Of a DNA stretch of 45,123 bases, positions 1 through 8,293 are shown piece after piece. Position 1 is the stretch's first letter. Every line of letters starts with the position of its first letter. The notes beneath the pieces are model-generated. The model saw nothing but the letters and a program-made list of their open reading frames with translations, had not been told where the DNA came from and did no database searches. This DNA comes from Pseudoroseomonas ludipueritiae. Its GTDB lineage: Bacteria; Pseudomonadota; Alphaproteobacteria; Acetobacterales; Acetobacteraceae. Location: positions 1-45,123 of the forward strand of contig NZ_JACTUZ010000020.1 of the NCBI RefSeq assembly GCF_014490445.1, given 5' to 3'. Both the position numbers and the translations under genes were made by a program.

Positions 1-117
1 GGCGGCGCCGCTGTCCGGCTGTGGCGGGCTGCCGCGCAGCCGCGGCAGCAGCGCGATCAGCGCCGGCGCCACCACCACCGCGGTCAGCGTGCCGGTGGGT
101 AGGTCGTAATTTGGACC
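1..117 (-). pseudogene. C-terminal fragment of a membrane protein, running off the left edge
   Basis: On the minus strand a frame open to the window edge encodes a hydrophobic stretch (core GTLTAVVVAPALIALLPRL) followed by a polar tail, as in the last transmembrane helix of a transporter. Upstream, near position 105-165, the frame loses membrane-protein character and reaches a stop, so the gene seems cut there rather than merely starting. It could be the end of an efflux-type permease, but the family cannot be named from about 30 residues. Nothing else recognisable lies between it and the ATPase promoter. Confidence 0.3.
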
Positions 118-318
118 GGTAAACGGACCTGAGTTCTGACCCGGCGACCGATTACATGGCAGTTAGAAGCAGGTCGGCTCGTCTCATGAGATCGGCGCGC
201 GCCGTCGGCACTAGGAATAACAACTCCGCACACTGCAGTGGAAGGACATCTTTCCTTTGATGCGGCGTCGAGCAGAAAAGTCTCCCTCTTCCGTTCGCCA
301 TCTGGCTCCATTGCACGG

Positions 319-370
319 TCAATGGCGGTTGATCCAAATCACAGCAGATGTCATTTCCTTAATCTAGACT
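319..370 (+). promoter_or_regulatory. Composite TetR-like / FNR-like promoter of the P-type ATPase gene
   Basis: Positions 329-342 read TTGAT-ccaa-ATCAC, nine of ten matches to the FNR/FixK/Anr consensus TTGAT-N4-ATCAA. Overlapping it, 319-332 reads TCAA-N6-TTGA, the core of the palindrome found at both TetR promoters in this window. A possible -10 (TAGACT, 365-370) is centred 32 bases downstream of the box centre, the geometry of a class II FNR-activated promoter. The ATPase start lies 78 bases past the box. Activation by an FNR-type regulator is inferred; no such regulator gene is in the window. Confidence 0.55.
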
Positions 371-419
371 GCTGTCGGCCTCTCCACGAGAGGCTACTGC
401 GAGGAGGAAAGGATATGGG

Positions 420-3158
420 ATGCTGCAGGACGGTCAGAACATCCTGAACCAGCAGGGCCGGCCCGTAGCGGACTGGCATAGTCAGCCGGCTCCTGCGGTG
501 CTCGAGGCTCTTGCCGCCACGCCCGGTGGATTGTCCTCAGAGGAGGCCCGTCGGCGACTGGAGCAACATGGTCCCAACGCTTTGCCCGTCACCCAGGGGC
601 CACATCCCCTCCGGCGTCTTCTCGCCCAGTTCCACAACGCCCTGATCTACTTCCTCCTCGCAGGCGCTGCTGCTGCCTGGAGCCTTGGACATCAGATCGA
701 CGCCTTTGTTATCTTGGCAGTCGTGCTCATCAACGCGGTCGTTGGATTCGTTCAGGAAGGCAAGGCCGAGAAGGCCCTCAACGCCATCCGTTCGATGATC
801 GCCCCGCGCGCCAGTGTGACCCGCGACGGCCAAAGGGTCAGCTTGCCCGTCGAGCGGCTAGTCCCGGGGGATGTCGTGCTGCTCGAAGCGGGCGACCGCG
901 TGCCGGCCGATCTGCGCCTTCTGCGGGCCCATGCCTTGCGCATTGACGAAGCGCTGCTAACAGGCGAATCCGTCGCGTCCAATAAGCAACTGGCCCCTGT
1001 GTCGCCGAATGCTCCGCTGGGCGACCGCCGCTGCCTGGCCTTCTCCGGCAGTCTGGTTTCGGCCGGCAGTGGTGCGGGGGTTGTCGTAGCGACCGGACAA
1101 CGGACCGAAATCGGCCATATCAGCAAATTGGTCGGCTCCGTACAGGAGCTCACAACGCCCCTCCTGCGACAAGTCAACGCCTTCGGCCGCCGATTCACCG
1201 CGGTCGCCATCGTGGCGGCCGCCTTGCTCTTCGCCTTCGCGGTGACAATCCGCGACTACGACTGGGCAGATGCTCTCATTGCTGTCGTCGCTTTGGCGGT
1301 CGGGGTGGTGCCGGAAGGGCTGCCTGCGGTGATCACGATTACGCTGGCAATCGGTGTGCAGCGCATGGCCGCGCGCCACGCCGTCATCCGTCGACTCCCG
1401 GCCGTGGAGACGCTCGGTGCCACTTCGGTCATCTGTTCCGATAAGACCGGGACGCTGACGCGCAACGAGATGACGGCTTGCCGCATGATGACTGCCGGTG
1501 CGGAGATCAGTGTCAGCGGATCGGGTTATGCGCCGGATGGGAAGCTGACCACGGTCGGCGTCAGTGCCGAGGATGATGCTGAGGCGAATGCCCTCGCAGC
1601 GCCCTTGCTACGCGTCGCACTGCTTTGCAACGATTCTCAGCTCAAACGCGCGGCAGTGCATTGGGTCGTCGAAGGCGATCCCATGGAGGGCGCGCTCCTG
1701 ACCCTCGGTAGGAAAGCCGGCCTCGAGCCGGATCACCTGCGGGCGGAATGGCCGCGCCTGGATGAAATTCCCTTCGACGCGCAACACCGCTTCATGGCGG
1801 TGCTCAGCCAGGGCCCGGGTGGCGAGGCTTGGCTGTTCGTCAAGGGAGCCCCGGAGGCCCTGCTGCAGCGCTGCAGCCATCAGGCCGATCAGGAGGGCGA
1901 GGTCGCGCTGGACCGGCCGCACTGGAAAGAACATATCGTCCGGGCAGCAGCCAGCGGTCAGCGCGTCCTGGCCTTTGCCGCGCGTCGGGTATCCCAAGGC
2001 CGCCAGATCACACCTGCTGTGCTGGAGGAAGGCCTGACCTTCCTCGGCCTGGTCGCTTTTATTGATCCGCCACGCGACGAGGCGATGACCGCCATCCGCC
2101 GCTGTCGTGCCGCCGGGATCGCCGTTAAGATGATCACAGGCGACCATCCCGAAACGGCCGCAGCCATAGCCCGGCAGATCGGCCTTGATGAGGCGCCGGT
2201 CACCATGACAGGCGCAGAACTCGACACACTTTCCGATGGAGCCCTGGCTACGGCCGTCAGCCGCGCCAGCGTCTTTGCCCGCACCAGCCCAGAGCACAAG
2301 CTGCGCATCGTCAGGGCCTTGCAGGCGCAGGGCCATGTCGTGGCCATGACCGGTGATGGCGTGAACGATGCACCGTCGCTGAAGCAGGCCGATATCGGTA
2401 TCGCCATGGGACACAAGGGCACGGAGGCGGCGAAGGAAGCCTCGCAGATGGTGCTGATGGACGATGACTTCGCCTCCATTGTCGCCGCAGTGCACGAGGG
2501 GCGGGTAGTCTACGACAACATCCGTAAGGTCATCGCCTGGACGCTGCCGACCAATGGCGGTGAAGCGCTCACAGTGATAGCCGCCATTCTGCTGGGCTTC
2601 ACAATGCCCATGACGGCAGCGCAAATTCTCTGGATCAACATGGTGACGACCATCACGCTCGGCCTGATCCTGGCTTTCGAGCCGGCCGAGCCCGGAGTCA
2701 TGCGCCGCAAGCCACGCTCACGCCACGGTTCGCTGCTATCGCCCTTCCTGCTCTGGCGCGTTGCCTTCGTCTCGGTGCTGTTCATGGCCGGCGGCCTCGC
2801 CATCTTCTTCCATGCGCTAAACCGGGGTCTGGGCGAGGACGTGGCGCGGACCCTGGTTGTGAACACCATCGTGGTGCTGGAGATCTTCTATCTGTTCAAT
2901 GTGCGCTATCTGCACATGACGTCGATCACCCTGCGCGGCATGCTTGGCACGCCGGCGGTGCTCATCGCCCTCGTCCTGGTAGTTCTGGCGCAGCTCGCCT
3001 TCACCTACCTGCCCGTCTTGCAGCAGCTGTTTGCAACGGCGCCCGCACCGCTGCTCGAGAGTGCCCTCGTGCCGCTCCTTGGCGTCGCTCTCCTGCTGAT
3101 CCTGGAGGCGGAGAAGATGCTGCTTCGCCGCCTGGGGCTGTTCGCGGCAGAGGTTTGA
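420..3158 (+). CDS. P-type cation-transporting ATPase (type II, Ca2+/monovalent-cation like)
   Basis: Integral inner-membrane pump of 912 residues, the usual length for P2-type ATPases. Order: N-terminal cation-ATPase domain (about 20-90), first TM pair, actuator domain with TGES at 181-184, PEGLP in the fourth TM helix (298-302), phosphorylation motif DKTGTLT with Asp341, nucleotide domain, hinge GDGVNDAP (about 644-651) and C-terminal TM helices. There is no heavy-metal N-domain. Of the SERCA calcium ligands, the TM5 Asn and Glu (PTNGGEA) and the TM6 Asn and Thr are present, but the TM6 Asp is Thr (NMVTT), so the ion is uncertain. A strong GGAGG at 402-407 precedes ATG 415 (another frame) and ATG 420; 420 opens the long frame. 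The FNR-like box and the CBS gene behind suggest an oxygen- or stress-responsive unit. Confidence 0.93.
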   Translation: MLQDGQNILNQQGRPVADWHSQPAPAVLEALAATPGGLSSEEARRRLEQHGPNALPVTQGPHPLRRLLAQFHNALIYFLLAGAAAAWSLGHQIDAFVILAVVLINAVVGFVQEGKAEKALNAIRSMIAPRASVTRDGQRVSLPVERLVPGDVVLLEAGDRVPADLRLLRAHALRIDEALLTGESVASNKQLAPVSPNAPLGDRRCLAFSGSLVSAGSGAGVVVATGQRTEIGHISKLVGSVQELTTPLLRQVNAFGRRFTAVAIVAAALLFAFAVTIRDYDWADALIAVVALAVGVVPEGLPAVITITLAIGVQRMAARHAVIRRLPAVETLGATSVICSDKTGTLTRNEMTACRMMTAGAEISVSGSGYAPDGKLTTVGVSAEDDAEANALAAPLLRVALLCNDSQLKRAAVHWVVEGDPMEGALLTLGRKAGLEPDHLRAEWPRLDEIPFDAQHRFMAVLSQGPGGEAWLFVKGAPEALLQRCSHQADQEGEVALDRPHWKEHIVRAAASGQRVLAFAARRVSQGRQITPAVLEEGLTFLGLVAFIDPPRDEAMTAIRRCRAAGIAVKMITGDHPETAAAIARQIGLDEAPVTMTGAELDTLSDGALATAVSRASVFARTSPEHKLRIVRALQAQGHVVAMTGDGVNDAPSLKQADIGIAMGHKGTEAAKEASQMVLMDDDFASIVAAVHEGRVVYDNIRKVIAWTLPTNGGEALTVIAAILLGFTMPMTAAQILWINMVTTITLGLILAFEPAEPGVMRRKPRSRHGSLLSPFLLWRVAFVSVLFMAGGLAIFFHALNRGLGEDVARTLVVNTIVVLEIFYLFNVRYLHMTSITLRGMLGTPAVLIALVLVVLAQLAFTYLPVLQQLFATAPAPLLESALVPLLGVALLLILEAEKMLLRRLGLFAAEV

Positions 3159-3214
3159 AAAGCCTGCTAATCCAACCGGCGCTTGCGATTATTCAACCAT
3201 AAGGAAACCTTCCG

Positions 3215-3901
3215 ATGCACGTCCGTGACATTATGACCCGCGATGTGATGACCGTGACGCCCGAGACCCCCGTACCCGCCCTCGCGGCCTTGTTCGCCGA
3301 GCGTGGCATCTCGGGCGTTCCTGTCGTGGAGGCCGATGGAAAACTGGTCGGAATGGCGACGGAAGGCGACCTGATGCGCCGGTTGGCGGCGGAGGGGGAA
3401 CCACCCCGGTCGTGGTTCCGCAGCCTGCTGGAATCCGAGCAGCGCCAAGCACAGCATTATGCCCAGACCCATGGCCGCCATGCCAGGGATGTCATGTCGA
3501 CCGAGTTGCTGACGATCAGCGAAGAGGAGAGCGTAAAAAAGGCCGCGGCGATCCTGGAACAGAAAGGTATTCGTCGCCTGCCGGTCGTGCGGGATGGAAA
3601 GCTCATCGGCATCCTCTCCCGCGCCGATCTCATGCGCGCTGTACTGGCTCCGCCGGAGGCAGCCGCGACGGCAACCTCGGACCGGGAGATCCACACTCAG
3701 ATCCGCCGGGAGATGCGGAAGCATCCCTGGGCCGATTCTTACCTGCTGTTCGTGGATGTCGTGGGAGGTGTCGCGACCTTCCACGGCTTCTGTCGCTCTA
3801 CCGAGATTGGGCAGGCATTGCGCGTCCTGGCTGAGGCCGTACCCGGCGTCAAGGATGTGCGGCTCGATCTCGCACCAACCCCAGTCTTTGTCATTGATTG
3901 A
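3215..3901 (+). CDS. CBS-domain pair protein with C-terminal BON domain
   Basis: A 228-residue soluble protein. Two CBS motifs (about residues 5-60 and 92-145, each starting with the VRDIMTRDVMTV type of segment) form a Bateman module that in known families binds adenine nucleotides. A BON domain follows (about 160-225, with VGGVATFHGF), which is linked to membrane or phospholipid association. The start has AAGGAAA seven bases upstream. It sits 56 bases behind the ATPase and is probably co-transcribed. The arrangement ATPase, CBS-BON, Usp is common in low-oxygen or stress islands. The ligand and partner are unknown. Confidence 0.9.
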   Translation: MHVRDIMTRDVMTVTPETPVPALAALFAERGISGVPVVEADGKLVGMATEGDLMRRLAAEGEPPRSWFRSLLESEQRQAQHYAQTHGRHARDVMSTELLTISEEESVKKAAAILEQKGIRRLPVVRDGKLIGILSRADLMRAVLAPPEAAATATSDREIHTQIRREMRKHPWADSYLLFVDVVGGVATFHGFCRSTEIGQALRVLAEAVPGVKDVRLDLAPTPVFVID

Positions 3902-3912
3902 GCCATGGGCGG

Positions 3913-3936
3913 CGGCCGGGCTTTGCCCGGCCGTTT
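3913..3936. terminator. Rho-independent-like hairpin between convergent genes
   Basis: A perfect 9-bp stem (CGGCCGGGC / GCCCGGCCG) with a TTT loop, followed by TTT on the plus strand. It lies 12 bases after the CBS-BON stop and just before the end of the convergent Usp gene, so it may end transcription from both sides. The T run is short, so efficiency is uncertain. Confidence 0.6.
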
Positions 3937-3943
3937 CCGGCCA

Positions 3944-4797
3944 TCAAGTCAATTTCGGCACCAGCATGACATCGCAAGGCGCGAATTGCATGATCCAGCT
4001 CGCCGTACTGCCCAGGATGAGATCCAGCAGGCGGCCACGTCCATGCCTTCCAAGCACAGCAAGATCGATGTTGGCATGCCGGACATAGTCGCGGAGAAGC
4101 CAGCCCTTGCTGCCCTGCTCCACCACGACCCTGATCGTTTCGTCAAGACCGTCCGGCAAGTCGGCATCGACGAGGAATTGGCTGCATTCGTCCCAGGCCT
4201 CAGCTGCGAATGCCTCCTTTCTCTTGTCTCCCTCGACAAAGCCCGCATAAGGCACATCGAACGTGTGAAACAGCGTGAAGTCTGGGTCTCTGAAGTATCT
4301 CAGGGCGGTCCGCAAAGCTGCTCGTGAGCAGGCTGACAAATCCGTCGCCACGAGGATCTTTCGATAAGCCTGCCGGGCACGTTGGCGAACCACCAGGAAG
4401 GGGATTGCGGCCACGCGCAAGACTTCATCCGCCGTCGTGCCGGTCAGCATGCGCTCAAGGGGATCCGTCCGCGCCATGCCGGTGACAATCAGCCCAACAT
4501 CCTGGCTCTGGGCCACGCGCAGCACCAGCTTGGATGGTGCGGCCCGCTCGACCACGAGGTCGGCAGCAACGCCATGGTCATGAAGGTCAATCCTTCACTG
4601 CGTGCGTGCCAGCGACATTGGGTCAGCAGGCCTCCGCCAGGCCGACAGATCCCGCAGACCATCCTCCCTGCAATCAGCCTGGAGGACCATTGCGTCGCCA
4701 GTTGGGCGGCGGGATCGAAAGCACGATCACAACGGGCACTCAGGTCGGTCGCAAGGAGCACCTTCGATGGTGGGGCGGGGGGATCTGCAGGGAGCAT
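3944..4797 (-). pseudogene. Tandem universal stress protein (UspA-like), broken in its first domain
   Basis: Two Usp domains are encoded. The first starts at ATG 4797 (SD AGGAGAAG just upstream) with SKVLLATDLSARCDRAF and then loses frame. The continuation in the other frame (WRRPADPMSLARTQ) reaches an in-frame TGA at 4597-4595 before running on into LVVERAAPSKLVLRV and the rest. So at least one frameshift and one nonsense codon interrupt domain 1. Domain 2 is intact (KILVATDLSACS to the end), with the ATP-binding pattern G-x2-G-x9-G-S near its C terminus (GRHGRGRLLDLILGST). An internal start near 4555 could still make the C-terminal part. Usp proteins help cells survive growth arrest or oxygen limitation. 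Confidence 0.8.
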
Positions 4798-5283
4798 AAG
4801 CCACTTCTCCTGATGGGACCTAACACTACTTTGGCACTTTGAGGCCGAGGAACGGTTACCTCCCTGCTGAACGATGCAGCGGGAGGCGAGGATGGCGACC
4901 GTTCATGGTGGTGGCGCTGACCTGGATCGCTGGCTGGCGCCGTTCCTGGCGGTGCTCGGCCGCAAGACGCGCCGGACCTGGGCGCCGCTCTATTTGCGGG
5001 GCTTGCTGGGCCCTGGTGAGCGCAAGAGCCTGCAGCCGATGGCAGTTCGCCTGGGGCTGGGTAGTCATGACCAACTGCAGCACTTCATTGCCAGCCCGGC
5101 CTGGGATGATAGGCCGCTCTGGTCGGTGCTGGCGCATGAGGCGGACCGGCTGGTTGGCGGACCTGCGGCCTGGCTGGTGATCGACGACACGGCGCTGCCC
5201 AAGAAGGGTGCGATGTCGGTCGGCGTGGCGCCGCAGTACTGCGGCCAGCTGGGCAAGAAGGCCAACTCTCTGATGTTCGTCGT

Positions 5284-5596
5284 CAACCGTCTTGGGCGTG
5301 ATCCGGCGACCTCGGCCACAATGGCGAGGTGATGCTGTGTATGACTGCTGCGCAGCGCAGGAGGCAGAGCCGCTGAGACGACGGCGAGCAGACTCTGATC
5401 CGCGGGTTGGTTACCGCATTCCCGTGTGTTCGTCTGGGGCTGCCTCTCTCTGCCAGCGGGCGTCGACGGGTGTCGGCCACACAATTGGTCTCGAGGGATC
5501 CCCTGCCGGGGCCCTGCCCCCAGCGATGCGCAACAGGATGTGGTGGTCAGGCCTGAATGGTCCTCGTTTGATCGGGCGGTACGATAAGGCGTGCAG
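5284..5596 (-). ncRNA. Candidate bridge/seek RNA of the IS1111-type element
   Basis: This 313-base stretch lies between the recombinase stop and the subterminal repeat and holds no credible gene. IS1111-group elements encode their guide RNA in this 3' end. CTGCCAG at 5450-5456 equals the target sequence right of the insertion (CTGCCAG, 6818-6824), as expected if it lies in a target-recognition loop, but seven bases can match by chance. The ends of the RNA and its fold are not determined here. Confidence 0.4.
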
Positions 5597-6715
5597 TCAG
5601 CTCGCGAGGTTTGGCTTCACCTCACGGCCGATCGCCCATAAGAAGGCCGCCATCTCGCGCGCGATGGCGGTGGTGACCACGGACTGGCGTTTGCCGTGGG
5701 CCATGAGCTTGCGGTAGCGGCTGCAGAGCCGCAGCTGCGCCTTCCAGGCGATCTCGCAGACGAGTTTCGGCAAGCCGGCTTGGCGTTCCTGGAGCAGACG
5801 GCTCATCCGCGCCCGAAAGCGATAGGTCCAGGCGCCCTCGATCAGCACCCGCCGAGCGCGGCTATTGCCTGCCTTGGTGATGCTTCCACGCCGGACCCGC
5901 TCGCCCGTCGAGTTCTCCGAGGGGACCAAGCCGAGATAGGCCATCAGCTGCCGAGGGCTGTCAAAGCGGCGCACATCCCCGATCTCGGCGGCGAAGGTGA
6001 CGGCGGTCAGAAAGGCGACGCCGCGCAGTGCCTGATAGGCAGCGATCACCGGTGCCATGGACCAGGAGGCCACGGCCTCGGTGACCTGCCGGGTCAGGCG
6101 CTCGAGCCGGGCCTCGGCATCCAGGATCGCCTGGCGGTACTCCGCAAGCACCAGATGCTGGGCGGGATGCTCGAAGGCCTGCTCGGAAAGCCAGCGCGTG
6201 TGCGCCCGGCTCCAGGCTGTACGGCCGGCGAATACCCGGCCGTGGCGGAGCAGGAAGGACTGCAGGTGCTGGCGCGCGGAGCGCAACTCCTCCATTGCCG
6301 TTTCCCGGGCGCGCACAAGCTCGCGCACGGCCTCGTGGGCTGGATCCGGAACCCAGACAGGCGTGAGTTCGCCCGCCCGATGCAACTTGGCCAGGGTCAG
6401 CGCATCCCGTCGGTTGGTCTTGACCCGCTCGCCCGGGCGCTTCGGGATCAGCGAGGGGGCGACCACGACGCAGTCCTGGCCGAGTGCTGCGATCTGACGC
6501 TGCAGCCCGTATCCGGTCGGTCCGGCCTCATAGGCAAAAGCCAGCCGTCCGTGTCGCTTTGCCAGCTTCCGGACCAAGCGCTCCACCGCCTCGGGCGTGG
6601 CGTCGATGTCGCCAAAGAAGCGCACCTCGCCGTCGCGCCCCGCCTCGGCCAAGGCCACCGAGATTTTCAACTTCGACGTGTCCAGACCGACGTAGACCTC
6701 GCACTCCTCCTGCAT
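5597..6715 (-). CDS. IS110-family (IS1111 group) DEDD recombinase
   Basis: 372 residues, full length for the family. The N-terminal RuvC-like DEDD domain opens with YVGLDTSKLKISVAL and contains KTNRRDALTLAKLH. A coiled-coil middle follows, then the C-terminal Tnp20 domain with GLVPSENSTGE and GSITKAGN, which carries the serine used for strand transfer in this family. ATG 6715 has GGAGGA just upstream; the frame stays open further upstream through the element's border but that extension is not family-like. Family knowledge: these enzymes are guided by an RNA from the element's non-coding end. Confidence 0.92.
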   Translation of the reverse strand: MQEECEVYVGLDTSKLKISVALAEAGRDGEVRFFGDIDATPEAVERLVRKLAKRHGRLAFAYEAGPTGYGLQRQIAALGQDCVVVAPSLIPKRPGERVKTNRRDALTLAKLHRAGELTPVWVPDPAHEAVRELVRARETAMEELRSARQHLQSFLLRHGRVFAGRTAWSRAHTRWLSEQAFEHPAQHLVLAEYRQAILDAEARLERLTRQVTEAVASWSMAPVIAAYQALRGVAFLTAVTFAAEIGDVRRFDSPRQLMAYLGLVPSENSTGERVRRGSITKAGNSRARRVLIEGAWTYRFRARMSRLLQERQAGLPKLVCEIAWKAQLRLCSRYRKLMAHGKRQSVVTTAIAREMAAFLWAIGREVKPNLAS

Positions 6716-7206
6716 CGCTCGTCTCCTCCGCGTGCGGCTCCATGCCGGCACATCCAGCAGGATCCCGCTCGCCAGATACTGCCGGACGAGCCGCTGCTTG
6801 AACGACGAACATACGGTCTGCCAGTCGCTGGTCTCGCTCACCCTGGCGCAGGGGGAGGTGCCGGTTCCGGTGGGCCTGCGGCTGTTCCTGCCCAAGGAGT
6901 GGACTGATGATCCTGGACGCTGTGCCCGGGCAGGTGTCCCTGAGACCGCGATGGTGCCGCAGAGCAAGGGCGGGATCGCGCTGGAGGAGATCGACCGGCT
7001 GCATGCCGCGGGCGTGCGGTTCGGCACCGTGCTGGCGGATGCGGGCTACGGCGCGAGTGCAGCATTCCGCCAGGGCCTCGATGCCCGGGGGCTGCTCTGG
7101 GCCGTCGGCATTCCGCGCCACCAGAAGGTCTACAGCGCTGCGGTACAACTGGTGCTGGACTTGCTTCGGAAAAGTGGAGGGTTCCTGATGAGGCAAAGGG
7201 AGCTCC

Positions 7207-7500
7207 ATGACGCAGCAGCGACGGTTCACGAAGGAGTTTGAGGACGAGGCGGTCCGGCTGGTCCGGACGAGCGGGCGGAGCCAGCGCGAGATCGCCGAGG
7301 ATCTTGGGGTCGGTCTGTCGACGCTGGTCCGCTGGATCAGTCGGAGCCGGGACCGGCAGATGGATGCGCCGGACCGATCCGGGACGGAGGACGTCGCTGT
7401 CGAGTTGAAGCGGCTGCGGCGGGAGAACGAGATCCTCCGGCAAGAGCGGGACATCCTCAAGCGGGCCACGGCTTTTTTCGCCAAGGAGGGAAGTCGGTGA
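7207..7500 (+). CDS. IS3-family transposase OrfA
   Basis: 97 residues with an N-terminal helix-turn-helix (RRFTKEFEDEAVRLV, then REIAEDLGVGLSTLVRW) and a C-terminal leucine-zipper-like helix (LKRLRRENEILRQERDILK) that serves OrfA multimerisation in the family. It ends overlapping orfB by four bases. A slippery heptamer near its 3' end would let ribosomes shift by -1 into orfB and make the OrfAB transposase. Confidence 0.92.
   Translation: MTQQRRFTKEFEDEAVRLVRTSGRSQREIAEDLGVGLSTLVRWISRSRDRQMDAPDRSGTEDVAVELKRLRRENEILRQERDILKRATAFFAKEGSR
7473..7479 (+). promoter_or_regulatory. Probable -1 frameshift site (T TTT TTC)
   Basis: The heptamer TTTTTTC is in the correct phase in orfA (codons GCT TTT TTC). 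Slipping by -1 gives a frame that stays open directly into orfB, as IS3 elements need to make the OrfAB fusion. No downstream stimulatory structure was worked out. Confidence 0.55.
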
Positions 7501-8293
7501 GGTTCGCGCTCATCGATGCGGCGAAAGAGGAGTTCCCCATGCACCGTCTCTGCCGTGTCCTCGGCGTCAGCCAGAGCGGCTACTTTGCCTGGAAGGGCCG
7601 CCCCGCCTGCCGCCGCCAGCACGAGGATATGGTGCTGCTGGCCCATGTCCGGTCGGCCTTTGCGCTGTCCAACGGCACCTACGGCGGCCCGCGGATGACG
7701 CGGGAGCTGCAGTACAGCGGTTTGGCCGTCGGGCGCCGCCGGACGGCCCGCCTGATGCGGGAGAATGGCCTTCGTGCCCGGCAGAAGCGGCGGTTCAGGC
7801 GAACCACCGACAGCCACCATGCCTGGCCGATCGCGCCCAACCTGCTGGACCAGGACTTCTCGGCGGAGGGTCCCAACCAGAAGTGGGGCAGCGACATCTC
7901 CTACATCTGGACCCGCGAAGGCTGGCTGTATCTGGCGGTGGTCATCGACCTGTTCGCGCGACGCGTCGTCGGCTGGGCCGTGGCGGATCGGCTGCATCGG
8001 GAGCTCGCCCTGGCCGCCCTCCGCAAGGCTCTCACCATGCGCCGCCCCGCCCCAGGGTTGATCCATCACGCGGACCGCGGCAGCCAGTACTGCTCCACAG
8101 ACTACCAGGCCGAACTCCGAAAGCACGGCGTCCTGATCTCGATGTCGGGCAAGGGGAATTGCTACGATAACGCCGTGGTGGAGACGTTCTTCAAGACGCT
8201 GAAGGCGGAACTGGTCTGGCCCACCATGTTCGAGACGCGCCGAGGCGCCGAGCAGGCCATCGGCCGCTACATCGATGGCTTCTACAACCCCGT

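Larger units (their letters stand above)
5268..6817 (-). mobile_element. IS110-family element of the IS1111 type, inserted in IS701
   Basis: A 1,550-bp element whose ends are set by two independent signs. First, the CT of the interrupted IS701 codon is present at both borders (5266-5267 and 6818-6819). Second, an 11-bp inverted repeat (ATGTTCGTCGT) sits at 5273-5283 and 6802-6812, exactly five bases inside each border. Subterminal inverted repeats, a short 5' non-coding end (102 bp) and a long 3' non-coding end (329 bp) are typical of the IS1111 group. It carries one recombinase gene. The single transposase reading frame is intact, so the element may be active. Confidence 0.88.
4892..7155 (+). 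pseudogene. IS701-family transposase, split by IS110 and truncated by IS3
   Basis: The first part (4892-5267) encodes the N-terminal DDE region including WLVIDDTALPKKG. The sequence resumes at 6818 in QSLVSLTLAQGEVPV and runs through LADAGYGASAAFRQGLD to 7155, where the left end of an IS3 element cuts it off; the last part of the protein and the right end of the element are missing. ATG 4892 follows GGGAGGCGAGG. Removing 5268-6817 and one CT restores a continuous reading frame across the junction. The left terminus of this IS701 copy lies somewhere between 4814 and 4890 but I cannot fix it. Confidence 0.85.

Noticed and set aside
1608-2624. Long minus-strand open frame (338 codons) inside the P-type ATPase gene
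   Set aside because: It is antisense to a well-supported gene, has no family-like sequence and shows the His/Cys/Gly/Arg-rich look of a shadow frame in GC-rich DNA.
5696-6907. Plus-strand open frame (403 codons) across the IS110 recombinase
   Set aside because: It is antisense to the recombinase, crosses the element's border and has no domain.
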